A stretch of 64,000 bases of DNA from Myroides guanonis (GTDB lineage Bacteria; Bacteroidota; Bacteroidia; Flavobacteriales; Flavobacteriaceae), in the NCBI RefSeq assembly GCF_900114085.1, contig NZ_FORU01000009.1:1-64000 (forward strand), written 5' to 3'. The position numbers and the translations under genes were made by a program. Position 1 is the stretch's first letter. Each line of letters begins with the position of its first letter. The notes beneath the pieces are model-generated. The model was not told where the DNA came from, ran no database searches, and saw only the letters and a list, made by a program, of their open reading frames with translations. Of this stretch, positions 16,340 to 24,760 are shown one piece after another.

Positions 16340-18511
16340 TTATTTTTTGCGTTCTACCATTTCTAATTCGTCTATATTTACTTTAGATACAAAAAATCCG
16401 TAGTTAACTGTTGCTCTGTTTTTTTCAATAGCGTCTATTGTCCCGACTGCTTTCCCATCATTCATACGCACTCGATCTCCTACTTTCAATTCAAACTTTG
16501 GCTTGTTTTGCGCTTCTAGTTTTTGTTTGATTTTTTCTTCTTTCTTCTCTACGCGTATTTTTTCTACTTTAACTTCTACTTCTTTTAGTATGGCTTCTTG
16601 CTTCTTCTGAATTGTTTTTTTCTCCTTTACGGTTACGGCCTTACGTTTAGAGTTTTCTATTTCAACTACCTTTAAAAGTTCGCTGATTAATAATTTCTTG
16701 TTTTTATTATTAAAGTACTTGTCGGATAAATCATCCAATTTCATTCCTAAATACACTAAACGTTGATTGGAATCAAATAATTCTTGATAACTCTCAAGTT
16801 TGTCTTGGATTTTAGCATTAATAACTTCCATCTTTTGACTTTCAGTCCGTGCTTTTTGTTCTTCCTCCTTTAATATTTTAGAAGTTTTCTCTAATTTATG
16901 ACGTTCTTTTTGAAGGTTAGCAATGGTTTTGTCGAATCTTACCTTTTCTCCTTCAACTTTCTTTTTTGCTCTATTTATTAGACTGAACGGAATACCATTT
17001 TTCTGTGCTACTTCAAATGTAAATGAGCTACCTGCTTGACCTACGTGTAGCTTGTAAAGAGGTTCTAGTGATTTTTCATCAAATAACATATTAGCATTAG
17101 TAGTGTGAGGAAGTTCGTCTGCTAATATTTTTAAATTGGTGTAATGCGTGGTTATAATCCCAAAGGCTTCTCTTTCGTAAAATTCTTCTAGGAATGTTTC
17201 TGCTAATGCACCGCCTAATTCTGGGTCAGAACCGGTTCCAAATTCATCTATAAGAAATAAGGTTTTTGAATTACATTTTTTTAGAAAATAATTCATATTC
17301 TTTAATCGGTAACTATATGTACTTAAATGGTTTTCTATAGATTGATTGTCACCTATATCGGTTAGTATTCTATCAAATAGAAAAGTTTTACTTCGTTCAT
17401 GTACAGGAATTAGGAATCCTGATTGTAGCATTAATTGAAGTAGACCTACTGTTTTAAGTGTAATACTTTTTCCTCCTGCATTGGGACCTGATATAACTAT
17501 AATTCTGCTTTCTTGTTCTAATTGAATAGTCTGTGGATAGGTCTTTTTATTTTTTTTATTATTGTTTAAAAGCAGGATAGGATGGAATGCTTCACGAAAA
17601 TACAATGTTCTGTCTTTTGTGATTTCAGGGAGTATGCCATTAATTTTTGATGCGTACTTCGCCTTTGCAGATGTAATATCTATGTGTGTTAGAAAATCCT
17701 GATAGTTTAATATCAATTCTCTATATGGACGAATTACATTGGTTAATACTTTTAGGATTCTAATGATTTCTTCACGCTCTTCATATTCTAAATTGTTGAG
17801 CTCTCGAGAATAACGCATACTAGCTTCGGGTTCCATATATACAATGCTCCCCGTTTTTGATTGTCCTAGTACAGTCCCTTTTACTTTTCGTCTATACATA
17901 GCCAAAACAGCTAATACGCGACGATTTTCTACTACCGTTTCCTTTATATCATCTAAGTATCCTGAGCTAATGTATTGTGATAGTGCACTTCCAAAGCTTT
18001 GGTTTATCTTGCCGCGTACCAAGTTTATTTGTTTGCGAATGTTAGATAGGTCTAATGAGGCTTGGTCTTTAATTTCACCATATTTATCAAAAATAGCGTC
18101 AATTTCTTTTAATATATTCTTTTCAATCGCTACTTCTGAGGCATATTGCTGAATTGTGGGATAATATTCTTCAAATTTCTTTAAAAATTGTAATAGAGTT
18201 ATAGCTGTTTCTACTAAGGTCGCTATTTTCTTGAAACTATGCGTTTCTAAATAGCTGTCCTCAATTGCAAGAAATTTGAGTTCATAATCCAAACTATCAA
18301 AGTAATGGTTTGGAATAATATTGTTATTGGAAAAGGAAGATACATACTCCGAAGTTTGTAGTAATGAAATTATAGTTTCATTACTATTTTGAAACGGAGT
18401 TATCTCAAAGGCTTTCTCTTTGGCAGCTTCTGTTGTACAAAGTTCGGATACGGTTTCTAATACCGTTTGAAATTCTAAGTCTTGTAATGTTTTGTTATGT
18501 ATTGATATCAT
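16340..18511 (-). CDS. mutS2: MutS2-type ATPase without an Smr domain
   Basis: A DNA-binding ATPase of the MutS2 branch, which suppresses homologous recombination or acts in ribosome rescue in other bacteria. The 723 residues show MutS-like core and lever regions (about 1-310) and an ATPase domain with Walker A GPNAGGKS (about 341-348) and Walker B LFLIDEFGTGSDPE (about 415-428). A long charged coiled coil follows (about 510-660), then a small beta domain (GDRVRMNDGKAVGTI, about 675 to the end). The C-terminal Smr nuclease domain present in Bacillus MutS2 is absent: the protein stops at ELEMVERKK. A TAATTTTG element sits 23 bases before the ATG. Confidence 0.9.
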   Translation of the reverse strand: MISIHNKTLQDLEFQTVLETVSELCTTEAAKEKAFEITPFQNSNETIISLLQTSEYVSSFSNNNIIPNHYFDSLDYELKFLAIEDSYLETHSFKKIATLVETAITLLQFLKKFEEYYPTIQQYASEVAIEKNILKEIDAIFDKYGEIKDQASLDLSNIRKQINLVRGKINQSFGSALSQYISSGYLDDIKETVVENRRVLAVLAMYRRKVKGTVLGQSKTGSIVYMEPEASMRYSRELNNLEYEEREEIIRILKVLTNVIRPYRELILNYQDFLTHIDITSAKAKYASKINGILPEITKDRTLYFREAFHPILLLNNNKKNKKTYPQTIQLEQESRIIVISGPNAGGKSITLKTVGLLQLMLQSGFLIPVHERSKTFLFDRILTDIGDNQSIENHLSTYSYRLKNMNYFLKKCNSKTLFLIDEFGTGSDPELGGALAETFLEEFYEREAFGIITTHYTNLKILADELPHTTNANMLFDEKSLEPLYKLHVGQAGSSFTFEVAQKNGIPFSLINRAKKKVEGEKVRFDKTIANLQKERHKLEKTSKILKEEEQKARTESQKMEVINAKIQDKLESYQELFDSNQRLVYLGMKLDDLSDKYFNNKNKKLLISELLKVVEIENSKRKAVTVKEKKTIQKKQEAILKEVEVKVEKIRVEKKEEKIKQKLEAQNKPKFELKVGDRVRMNDGKAVGTIDAIEKNRATVNYGFFVSKVNIDELEMVERKK

Positions 18512-18534
18512 TGATTCTTTTGGAAAATGAAATA

Positions 18535-18542
18535 CAAAATTA
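18535..18542 (-). promoter_or_regulatory. -7 promoter element of mutS2
   Basis: TAATTTTG on the minus strand, 23 bases before the ATG at 18511. Confidence 0.5.
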
Positions 18543-18606
18543 CTATTATTTAGTGATTTAAATTAGTAAAAGCGAAACAATAAAGAGTAGGGGGATGATG
18601 TGATAA

Positions 18607-18640
18607 AATAAAAAAACAGTAGCCTATTGGACTACTGTTT
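18607..18640. terminator. Terminator of the 484-residue protein gene
   Basis: AAACAGTAG (18614-18622) pairs with CTACTGTTT (18632-18640). The A run to its left becomes the T tract on the minus strand. Confidence 0.75.
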
Positions 18641-18648
18641 CATTTTTT

Positions 18649-20103
18649 TTATATTTTCTGTTTTTCTTTGTATCCAAACAGTTCCTTATTCTTAATGATT
18701 GAAGCTACTCCTTCTGGTAGCATTTTCTCCCATCCGTCTTCTCTTTGTTGAATTTGCTTTAATACTTCACGAGAAAGTATGCTTAGATTTTCTTCATCGT
18801 AATCGATATCTACAATTTTACCCGCTTTTTTGAAGTACTTGTATAGATCTTTTATATGAAGTGCTACTTTAAGATTATTAGAGTTAATGATTTCTCCTTC
18901 TTCATTTTTCATTGGGTATAAGTAAATTTTCAAGTCTTTATAGAATAGCTTTCCTAATGCTTCTAATATTCCCCCATTTAATTTGGTGTAATACTTTTCA
19001 TCAAAGATGTTTAGTAAACTACTAACTCCTATTGTAAGAGCTATTTTTTCTTTAGTGAATTGAGATAGATATTCTACCATTCTGTAATATTCTTTGAAAT
19101 TTGAAATCATTACAGTATGACCTAATGAGCATAAAAGTTCTGCACGATGTAAAAAATCTTCTTCATCTAAAACTCCTTCATGCAATAGATTTGAGAGAGT
19201 TATTTCAAATAATACGAGAGTTTTATCTTCAGTTAGGTTGTTTTCCTCTAAAAAAGAGTTCAACGATCTTTTGTACATATTAGTGTTTACCAAGGTAACA
19301 GGTCTAAAGCTCCCGCGTAATGCTAATACATTTTTTCTATATATTGTAGTTGCGGGTAAAAGACTCAAACCATTAGGACCGAACATTACTGCTTCGGTCA
19401 TACCGTTTTTAACTAAATATAAACTCATTAATCGGTTATCTACTCCTTGGAAGGCTGGTCCAGAAAAATTGATACTATCAATTTCAAGTTGGTCCTTATC
19501 GAGATGGTCATATAAAGAATTGATTAGTTTCTTTGGATCGTGATGCTGATAAAATGCTCCGTAGATAAGGTTAACCCCTAATATTCCTAGGGTTTCTTGT
19601 TGTAGTTTTGAATCAGTTTCTTTGAACTGTATGTGTAGTACTATTTCGCTGTATTCTTCACCCGGAGTTGTTTGGAATTTAATTCCTACCCATCCATGAC
19701 CTTTAAATTGTTTAGCAAAATCGATAGTTGCTACTGTATTTGCATAGCTAAAGAAGGTTCTGTTTGGATTTTCATTACGAGAAATACGTTCTTCGATTAA
19801 TTTAGTTTCATAACTCAACATTTTAATTAATCGACTTTCTGTAACATATCTTTTGTCGTCTTCTACAGTATAGATAGCATCACTAAAGCTTTTGTCATAG
19901 GCAGACATCGCTTTTGCTATGGTTCTCGAAGATCCTCCTGCTCTAAAAAAATGACGTACAGTCTCTTGTCCAGCACCAATTTCAGCAAATGATCCGTAAA
20001 TATTTTTGTTTAAATTAATTCGTAAGGCCTTATCTGATATAGCCTGTTGTTGTTCAATATGGCGGTCTCCATCTAAAACCAAATCGTCAGCAAATTTTTT
20101 CAT
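18649..20103 (-). CDS. Conserved protein of unknown function (484 residues)
   Basis: I recognise the sequence as a widely conserved family (IYGSFAEIGAGQE, HFFRAGGSS, YDKSFSDAIY, GHGWVGIKFQT, ILGVNLIYGAFY, DNRLMSLYLVKNGMTEAVMFGP). From memory it is often mislabelled as a TonB receptor or a nicotinate-nucleotide adenylyltransferase. Neither label fits: there is no signal peptide, no barrel pattern, and no HxGH nucleotidyltransferase motif at the N-terminus. It looks like a soluble cytoplasmic protein of mixed alpha/beta content. The invariant-looking glycine-rich and aromatic motifs in the first 260 residues suggest an enzyme or nucleotide/cofactor binder, but this is a guess. It is a single gene with its own TACGTTTG promoter element and terminator. 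Confidence 0.8.
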   Translation of the reverse strand: MKKFADDLVLDGDRHIEQQQAISDKALRINLNKNIYGSFAEIGAGQETVRHFFRAGGSSRTIAKAMSAYDKSFSDAIYTVEDDKRYVTESRLIKMLSYETKLIEERISRNENPNRTFFSYANTVATIDFAKQFKGHGWVGIKFQTTPGEEYSEIVLHIQFKETDSKLQQETLGILGVNLIYGAFYQHHDPKKLINSLYDHLDKDQLEIDSINFSGPAFQGVDNRLMSLYLVKNGMTEAVMFGPNGLSLLPATTIYRKNVLALRGSFRPVTLVNTNMYKRSLNSFLEENNLTEDKTLVLFEITLSNLLHEGVLDEEDFLHRAELLCSLGHTVMISNFKEYYRMVEYLSQFTKEKIALTIGVSSLLNIFDEKYYTKLNGGILEALGKLFYKDLKIYLYPMKNEEGEIINSNNLKVALHIKDLYKYFKKAGKIVDIDYDEENLSILSREVLKQIQQREDGWEKMLPEGVASIIKNKELFGYKEKQKI

Positions 20104-20122
20104 GGTAAAGTCGTAATTCCAA

Positions 20123-20130
20123 CAAACGTA
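20123..20130 (-). promoter_or_regulatory. -7 promoter element of the 484-residue protein gene
   Basis: TACGTTTG on the minus strand, 19 bases before the ATG at 20103. It supports this start. Confidence 0.5.
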
Positions 20131-20163
20131 GCAAATAATACGCTCTTAAAAAAGATAAAAGCT

Positions 20164-20171
20164 TACTTTTG
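20164..20171 (+). promoter_or_regulatory. -7 promoter element of the MBL hydrolase gene
   Basis: TACTTTTG on the plus strand, 17 bases before the TTG start at 20189. Confidence 0.55.
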
Positions 20172-20188
20172 TATAAAACCAAGTTGCA

Positions 20189-20953
20189 TTGAAAGTATAT
20201 TTTTTAGGTACAGGAACTTCTCAGGGCATACCAGTAATTGGTAGTAACCACCCTGTAGGTAAAAGCATGGATATAAGAGACAAGAGATTACGGACTTCTG
20301 TTCTTATATACGGTGATGATTATACGTATTTGATTGATTGTGGTCCTGATTTTAGACAGCAGATGCTGATATCTAAATGTACAGAGATAGATGCTATTCT
20401 ATTTACTCATGAACACGCTGATCACATTGCTGGTTTGGATGATATTCGACCTTTTTGTTTTCGACAAGGATCTATGCCTATTTTCGGGCTATCTAGAGTT
20501 TTAGATGCATTGACACAACGCTATGCTTATATTTTCGCTACCGAAAATCGATATCCTGGTGCACCTTCAGTAATCCCATTTGAAATATCATCCAAGGAGG
20601 TATTTACAATAACAAATCAGTCTATTATTCCCATTAGTGTTCAACACGGAGATATTGATATTTTAGGTTATCGTTTTGATGATTTGGTTTATTTGACTGA
20701 CGTGAAATGGATTCATGATGATGAAATAGTTAAGATTATAGGTGCAAAAGTATTGATTGTTAATTGTCTAAGAGTAAGTCCACATCCTACTCATTTTAAT
20801 TTGGAGGAAACTCTAGCATTTATAGATAAAGTTAAACCTCAGAAAACTTATTTAATTCATATCTCACAGGATTTAGGTTTTCATGAAGAAGTACAAAAAG
20901 AATTACCAGATAATGTATATTTGGCGTTTGATAACCTAGTAGTAGATATTTAA
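20189..20953 (+). CDS. MBL-fold metallo-hydrolase (PhnP-like)
   Basis: A 254-residue metallo-beta-lactamase-fold hydrolase, probably a phosphodiesterase of the PhnP/RNase Z-like group, with two metals bound by H74-x-H76-x-D78-H79 (THEHADHIAGLDD) and later His/Asp residues. The start must be TTG at 20189. An in-frame stop lies at 20174-20176, and the conserved MKVYFLGTGTSQGIP beginning would be lost with the next ATG (residue 27). Relatives often carry a cysteine-containing CPVC-type metal loop after this beginning; here it reads SNHPVGKSMD without cysteines. The next gene follows after eight bases. The substrate is unknown. Confidence 0.88.
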   Translation: MKVYFLGTGTSQGIPVIGSNHPVGKSMDIRDKRLRTSVLIYGDDYTYLIDCGPDFRQQMLISKCTEIDAILFTHEHADHIAGLDDIRPFCFRQGSMPIFGLSRVLDALTQRYAYIFATENRYPGAPSVIPFEISSKEVFTITNQSIIPISVQHGDIDILGYRFDDLVYLTDVKWIHDDEIVKIIGAKVLIVNCLRVSPHPTHFNLEETLAFIDKVKPQKTYLIHISQDLGFHEEVQKELPDNVYLAFDNLVVDI

Positions 20954-20961
20954 TTTATACC

Positions 20962-21459
20962 ATGAAAAAAGTAGTTTTTTGCCTTTTAGTTTTATCTGTA
21001 TTCTATAATGTGTACCAATATGTAAATGCTAATCGTATTTTCGATGGAAAGGAACAGGAGTTCGATATTTTAAAGAAACGTGTCGATATTGTTCGTGACT
21101 CTATACATCTTTTGCAAAAGGACTTAATTGATGCTGATTATTTTTCATTAAATCAGAATGAAACGGCACAAGAATATTTTCCGGTTAAGGATTACGAAGG
21201 TAGTGTTCAAAAGATACACAATGAACTTCTTGCTTTGAATCATCAAGAAAATGGAAATCCATTAGTTCCATATGGTCCAGTTGATGGGAATAAATTCATT
21301 ATTAATAAGATAAAGATTTTAAATCATCGTTGGATTATCGCAGATTTTTATGCGGGGAATGTAAAAGGTGAATTGTTGATTCAGTATTTTGTTTCAGACA
21401 ATACTCCAACAGAATTTAACACGCTGGAAACCGTGTTATATCCAGCGGTGAACAACTAA
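20962..21459 (+). CDS. Membrane-anchored hypothetical protein
   Basis: A 165-residue protein that I do not recognise as a named family. It has an N-terminal hydrophobic segment (about 4-20, VVFCLLVLSVFYNVYQYV) that should anchor it. A short predicted coiled coil (about 30-55, with heptad-like KKRVDIVRDSIHLLQKDL) follows, then a small globular domain. It sits in the probable transcript of the MBL hydrolase gene (eight-base gap), followed 38 bases later by a lipoprotein gene. An envelope location is inferred. Confidence 0.7.
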   Translation: MKKVVFCLLVLSVFYNVYQYVNANRIFDGKEQEFDILKKRVDIVRDSIHLLQKDLIDADYFSLNQNETAQEYFPVKDYEGSVQKIHNELLALNHQENGNPLVPYGPVDGNKFIINKIKILNHRWIIADFYAGNVKGELLIQYFVSDNTPTEFNTLETVLYPAVNN

Positions 21460-21497
21460 TTGGTTATATTTGTAACTATACTAACGAGATATATTAA

Positions 21498-22028
21498 ATG
21501 AGAATAACTGTGTTTTTGGGTGTTTTATTAGCCCTGTTCGTTTCTTCTTGTGATTTTATGTTAAAAAAAGATTCTTTATTTGATGAGGATTCTTCTATTT
21601 ATACAAAGGAAGAGAACTACTTCGATGCAGAAAATGAGAAGGAAAATTGTGATTTTCAGTCAGGATATAGATGGAGTAGTTTGAAAAATGATTGTATACG
21701 TATTTTTGCTGAGGGTTTTCGTTTAAACCCTATTGAACTACTTGAGGGAGCACCAGAAGAGAATGAGTTAGAGGATAATGATGTGAGTTGCTTTGTAGTA
21801 TTCGATTCTAATAAAGATAAAGCAGAGTTCTTTTTACCAAATTCAATAAATGGTGTTGTTATAGAAGAAACTGCTGTTAAAGGCTTGTTTAATAAAGATG
21901 GATGGGAACTTGATGTAAGAGGGAATATGAAGTTGTCTTATAAAGGTCAATTAAAATTTACAGCTGCAAAAACTATTGAATTAAAATTAATTGGAACTGA
22001 TGAAGGGTTCGATGAAGTGGTCGAGTAA
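21498..22028 (+). CDS. Hypothetical lipoprotein
   Basis: A 176-residue lipoprotein of unrecognised family. The leader MRITVFLGVLLALFVSSC is a type II signal, with C18 as the lipidated residue. The mature part begins with a very acidic linker (DEDSS, EEN, ENEKE). It continues into a compact beta-rich domain (VSCFVVFDSNKDKAEFFLP, LKFTAAKTIELKLIG) of a kind seen in short flavobacterial lipoproteins. It is last in the group starting with the MBL hydrolase and is followed by a terminator. Confidence 0.75.
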   Translation: MRITVFLGVLLALFVSSCDFMLKKDSLFDEDSSIYTKEENYFDAENEKENCDFQSGYRWSSLKNDCIRIFAEGFRLNPIELLEGAPEENELEDNDVSCFVVFDSNKDKAEFFLPNSINGVVIEETAVKGLFNKDGWELDVRGNMKLSYKGQLKFTAAKTIELKLIGTDEGFDEVVE

Positions 22029-22060
22029 TTAGCTAATAAATAAAAAATATTTATAAATAA

Positions 22061-22096
22061 AAGGTAAGACAGTTTAAAACCGTCTTACCTTTTTTA
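22061..22096 (+). terminator. Terminator after the lipoprotein gene
   Basis: AAGGTAAGAC (22061-22070) pairs with GTCTTACCTT (22082-22091) and is followed by T-rich sequence. Confidence 0.8.
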
Positions 22097-22186
22097 TTTT
22101 AGGGATGCAGCTATTATAAATTTATTTCCAAATCGGAATTATTTATTTAGTATTTCCAATTTCATAATAGTGTGTTAAAGTTTATT

Positions 22187-22194
22187 TATATTTG
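22187..22194 (+). promoter_or_regulatory. -7 promoter element of the small membrane protein gene
   Basis: TATATTTG on the plus strand, 24 bases before the ATG at 22219. Confidence 0.55.
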
Positions 22195-22218
22195 TTGGAG
22201 TTAAAAATAAAAATAATT

Positions 22219-22491
22219 ATGGAAAATACGAAAGAATATACCATAACTCACCCTCAAGGTGAAGTTGAAAAAGTAGTTTCAGTACAAAAATGGATTATTA
22301 CGTTGCTGATTATGATGATCCCTTTAGTGAATATTATTTGTTTAATAATATGGGCTTTTAGCAATACTGAAAATAAAAATCGTTCTAATTGGGCTAAAGC
22401 TCAGTTGGTGATGTTTTTAATTTCAATAGTATTAGCAATTTTCTTCTTTATGATTTTTGGAATTACAATGCTAGGATTATCAGAGTCGTAG
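22219..22491 (+). CDS. Small two-helix membrane protein
   Basis: A 90-residue protein with two hydrophobic segments (about 20-41, VQKWIITLLIMMIPLVNIIC, and about 62-85). A polar loop containing NTENKNRSNWAKAQL separates them. A TTG nine codons upstream would overlap the promoter element, so ATG at 22219 is the likely start. Small proteins of this type (W-I-T-L-L...PLVNI...WAF pattern) are common and unnamed. It is monocistronic. Confidence 0.7.
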   Translation: MENTKEYTITHPQGEVEKVVSVQKWIITLLIMMIPLVNIICLIIWAFSNTENKNRSNWAKAQLVMFLISIVLAIFFFMIFGITMLGLSES

Positions 22492-22575
22492 TGTTGATTA
22501 GATTGATTGAAAACAAATAAACAAATAGAATTAGAGTGTAATTTGACTAGATTAGTAAAAATTTGGACTTTTATA

Positions 22576-22632
22576 TACTTTTGCTTCTATAAAGAAAAAG
22601 GTCTGTATTACAATTTGTAATACAGACCTTTT
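22576..22632 (+). ncRNA. Promoter element followed directly by a long hairpin
   Basis: TACTTTTG (22576-22583) matches the phylum's -7 element. Twelve bases later comes a perfect stem, AAGGTCTGTATTACA with TGTAATACAGACCTT, around a three-base loop, then T-rich sequence. The hairpin alone can end both the gene ending at 22491 and the convergent gene ending at 22668. The promoter-like element in front could make a very short RNA, or be chance. Confidence 0.3.
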
Positions 22633-22634
22633 CT
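22595..22634. terminator. Bidirectional terminator between convergent genes
   Basis: A perfect 16-17 bp stem with a loop at 22613-22615, A run on the left and T run on the right, lies between the + gene ending at 22491 and the - gene ending at 22668. Confidence 0.85.
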
Positions 22635-22667
22635 GTGTTGTTATACTATGTTTTATGAATTTTATAT

Positions 22668-23459
22668 TTATTCATATTTTTCTTGTTCGTATTCTTCTTC
22701 TAGACCCACTGTTTGTTTATACAAAACTAAATGTACACAAAATAAATAGGGAAGAGTAAAGAATATACCAACTACAAAAAATAAAATTCCAGCGCTTGCT
22801 AAAAAGCTGTTCCATGTTAATAGAAAAATGATCGTTAAGGGACTTTTGTTAACAACTTGAGCACTGTATTTGAAAGCCTGTGTAATAGATAAGTTTCCAA
22901 AAATAAGTAAAGGTGTTACTAATGCAGTTAAAGAGTTGATAATCCAATTTAAAGCTAATGAAACTAAACTTAATTCACTGTATTGTAAAAGATATGATAT
23001 ACTAGTGAATGCTAGGGAGATTAAAAAATGAGCTATAAAAACATAAAAGCCATTCTTTTTTGTAAAAAATAGAAATGCTGTTGAAGTTTTTATTTTTTTA
23101 TCTTTAGATGCATCAGCAGCCATCTGTATCATACCTGCAGTTAATATACTCCCAATCGCGGTTGCTGCAGACAATACAACTATATAAGCTACCAATTCAT
23201 TAAATGCAAAATTTAAAGGATTGATTGTAATAAGGTTTTTTAAGGTTTCTTCTGGATTTTCAAAATTTGTTGAAATCACAATACTTCCAATTATAGCAGC
23301 TACCATGGCTACTAATAATAGAACTAATCCAGATTTTACAACAATTTTCGTATAAAGTTTAAACGATTCATCAATGATGTTTCGAGTGTTAATTTCCAAT
23401 CCGTCAGCATCTATTTGCTGTAATCTTTTAAAAATGTTTTTCATAGTGTTACTCTGCAT
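22668..23459 (-). CDS. Multi-pass membrane protein of unknown function
   Basis: A 263-residue integral membrane protein with about six hydrophobic segments (about 40-65, 90-110, 140-165, 168-190, 205-230 and 232-250) and a charged acidic tail (VGLEEEYEQEKYE). The overall plan of an N-terminal amphipathic stretch, six helices and a QAFKYS motif between helices resembles DUF4013/DUF975-type proteins, but I cannot assign it. Two starts are possible: ATG at 23459, or ATG at 23444 giving MKNIFKRL. The TACTTTTG element at 23477-23484 makes the second attractive, since the first leaves a leader of only about ten bases. Confidence 0.75.
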   Translation of the reverse strand: MQSNTMKNIFKRLQQIDADGLEINTRNIIDESFKLYTKIVVKSGLVLLLVAMVAAIIGSIVISTNFENPEETLKNLITINPLNFAFNELVAYIVVLSAATAIGSILTAGMIQMAADASKDKKIKTSTAFLFFTKKNGFYVFIAHFLISLAFTSISYLLQYSELSLVSLALNWIINSLTALVTPLLIFGNLSITQAFKYSAQVVNKSPLTIIFLLTWNSFLASAGILFFVVGIFFTLPYLFCVHLVLYKQTVGLEEEYEQEKYE

Positions 23460-23476
23460 TAAAAAATGCGAAAGTG

Positions 23477-23484
23477 CAAAAGTA
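23477..23484 (-). promoter_or_regulatory. -7 promoter element of the membrane protein gene
   Basis: TACTTTTG on the minus strand, 17 bases before ATG 23459 and 32 before ATG 23444. Confidence 0.5.
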
Positions 23485-23516
23485 CGATATTTATTAGCTT
23501 TAAAAGAGGATGTCTA

Positions 23517-24371
23517 TTATTGTATTTCCTCAAAAGTATTACCTTCGGATAACTGACCTGTGTTGTAACCTTTTAAGAACCATTCTTTTCTTTGAGCTGA
23601 TGTTCCGTGTGTAAATGAATCAGGATTAACGTGCCCTTGAACCTTCTTTTGAATAGCATCATCACCAACTGCTTGAGCAGCACTTAATGCTATGTCTATG
23701 TCTTTTGCTTCTAAGTATTTACTGATGTGTTTGGTCCAAACTCCTGCGTAGAAATCGGCTTGTAATTCTAAAGCTACAGAAAGTTGATTAGCATCTTTTT
23801 CACTTTTAGATTGTTGTAGTTTTCTAACTTGAGAAGATGTACCTAGGAGTGTTTGGACGTGGTGCCCAACTTCATGGGCTATAACGTAAGCAATCGCAAA
23901 ATCTCCTTTTTCAGCCCCGAAACGTGTGTGAAGTTCTTCGAAAAAACGCAAGTCCATATATACTGTTTCATCAGCAGGGCAGTAGAAAGGTCCTACAGCG
24001 GCCGTTGCTGCGCCACATTGAGTTCTAACTTGATTATCAAATAATACCATCGCTGGTTCTCGATAGTTCTTTCCGTTCTCTTGAAATATTCGGTGCCATA
24101 CATCTTCTGTATCTGCAAAGATAACTTTAACCATGCTACCCATATTGACCTCCTCTTTGCTTAATGTTCGGGTTTGAACTTGTTCTGTAGTTCCACCTTG
24201 ATTAAGTTGCTCTAATATAGGAGCAATTTGTTGTCCAGTTTCACCACCAAATAAAGTAAGTAAAACAACAACAATACCTAATATCCCGCCTCCAATTGCT
24301 GTTTTTCCAGCAGAAGACATTCCTCTATTGTCTTTGACGTTTTTACTTTCGCGTCTTCCTTCCCATTTCAT
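23517..24371 (-). CDS. Neutral zinc metallopeptidase (YpfJ/KPN_02809 family)
   Basis: A 284-residue membrane-anchored predicted zinc protease. It starts with the family-typical MKWEGRRESKNVKDNRG, then one membrane helix (about 27-45) and a Gln/Gly-rich linker. The peptidase domain carries H166-E167-V-G-H170 (HEVGHH) and a later E-L-Q-A-D-F region (about 203-208) that would give the third ligand. Cysteines C119 and C131 may form a disulfide outside the cytoplasm. The end (HGTSAQRKEWFLKGY) is also characteristic. The cellular target is unknown. A candidate short leader RNA lies about 100 bases upstream. Confidence 0.9.
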   Translation of the reverse strand: MKWEGRRESKNVKDNRGMSSAGKTAIGGGILGIVVVLLTLFGGETGQQIAPILEQLNQGGTTEQVQTRTLSKEEVNMGSMVKVIFADTEDVWHRIFQENGKNYREPAMVLFDNQVRTQCGAATAAVGPFYCPADETVYMDLRFFEELHTRFGAEKGDFAIAYVIAHEVGHHVQTLLGTSSQVRKLQQSKSEKDANQLSVALELQADFYAGVWTKHISKYLEAKDIDIALSAAQAVGDDAIQKKVQGHVNPDSFTHGTSAQRKEWFLKGYNTGQLSEGNTFEEIQ

Positions 24372-24468
24372 AGGCTATATCAATATAAAAAATAAAAGTG
24401 ATTGTTTTTTATTGAAGTTTAAATTAGTGAATTTTATTCTAATTTGAATTAATTTTTTTGTATAAGAC

Positions 24469-24549
24469 AAAAAAGTTAATGTCCTATACTCATAGATAGA
24501 GCTTTAAGGACATTAACTTCATAACACTTTAAATTACTCAACAAATATA
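24469..24549 (-). promoter_or_regulatory. Candidate attenuator or small RNA with a ten-codon leader ORF
   Basis: On the minus strand TATATTTG (24549-24542) is followed 19 bases later by ATG (24522) and the short ORF MKLMSLKLYL, stop TGA at 24492-24490. The ORF runs into a 12-bp stem, AAGTTAATGTCC (24519-24508) with GGACATTAACTT (24484-24473), ending in six T. A complete promoter-to-terminator unit of about 70 transcribed bases is therefore visible upstream of the metallopeptidase gene. It may be a leader that controls readthrough or an independent small RNA. Confidence 0.4.
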
Positions 24550-24731
24550 ATCTATTAGATTTTAAAACTTCTTTAAAATTACGTTTTTAGGTCTCTAAAA
24601 TAAGATGAATATTAAATCTGTGATATTGTAATTTTACTACTGAAGTTTGTATGTGTATTGATTTTAAGGAAAATAGTTTTTTTTCTTTAAAGGATAGCTC
24701 ACGGAGTATTAATTCCACTTAGCTTAAATAA

Positions 24732-24760
24732 AAAAGTCGGAAGAGAAATCTTCCGACTTT
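24732..24760. terminator. Terminator of prfB
   Basis: AAAGTCGGAAGA (24733-24744) pairs with TCTTCCGACTTT (24749-24760) around a GAAA loop. The T-rich tract on the minus strand is downstream of prfB. Confidence 0.85.

Noticed and set aside
18649-20103. TonB-dependent receptor label for the 484-residue protein
   Set aside because: No signal peptide, plug or barrel strands. The label does not match the sequence.
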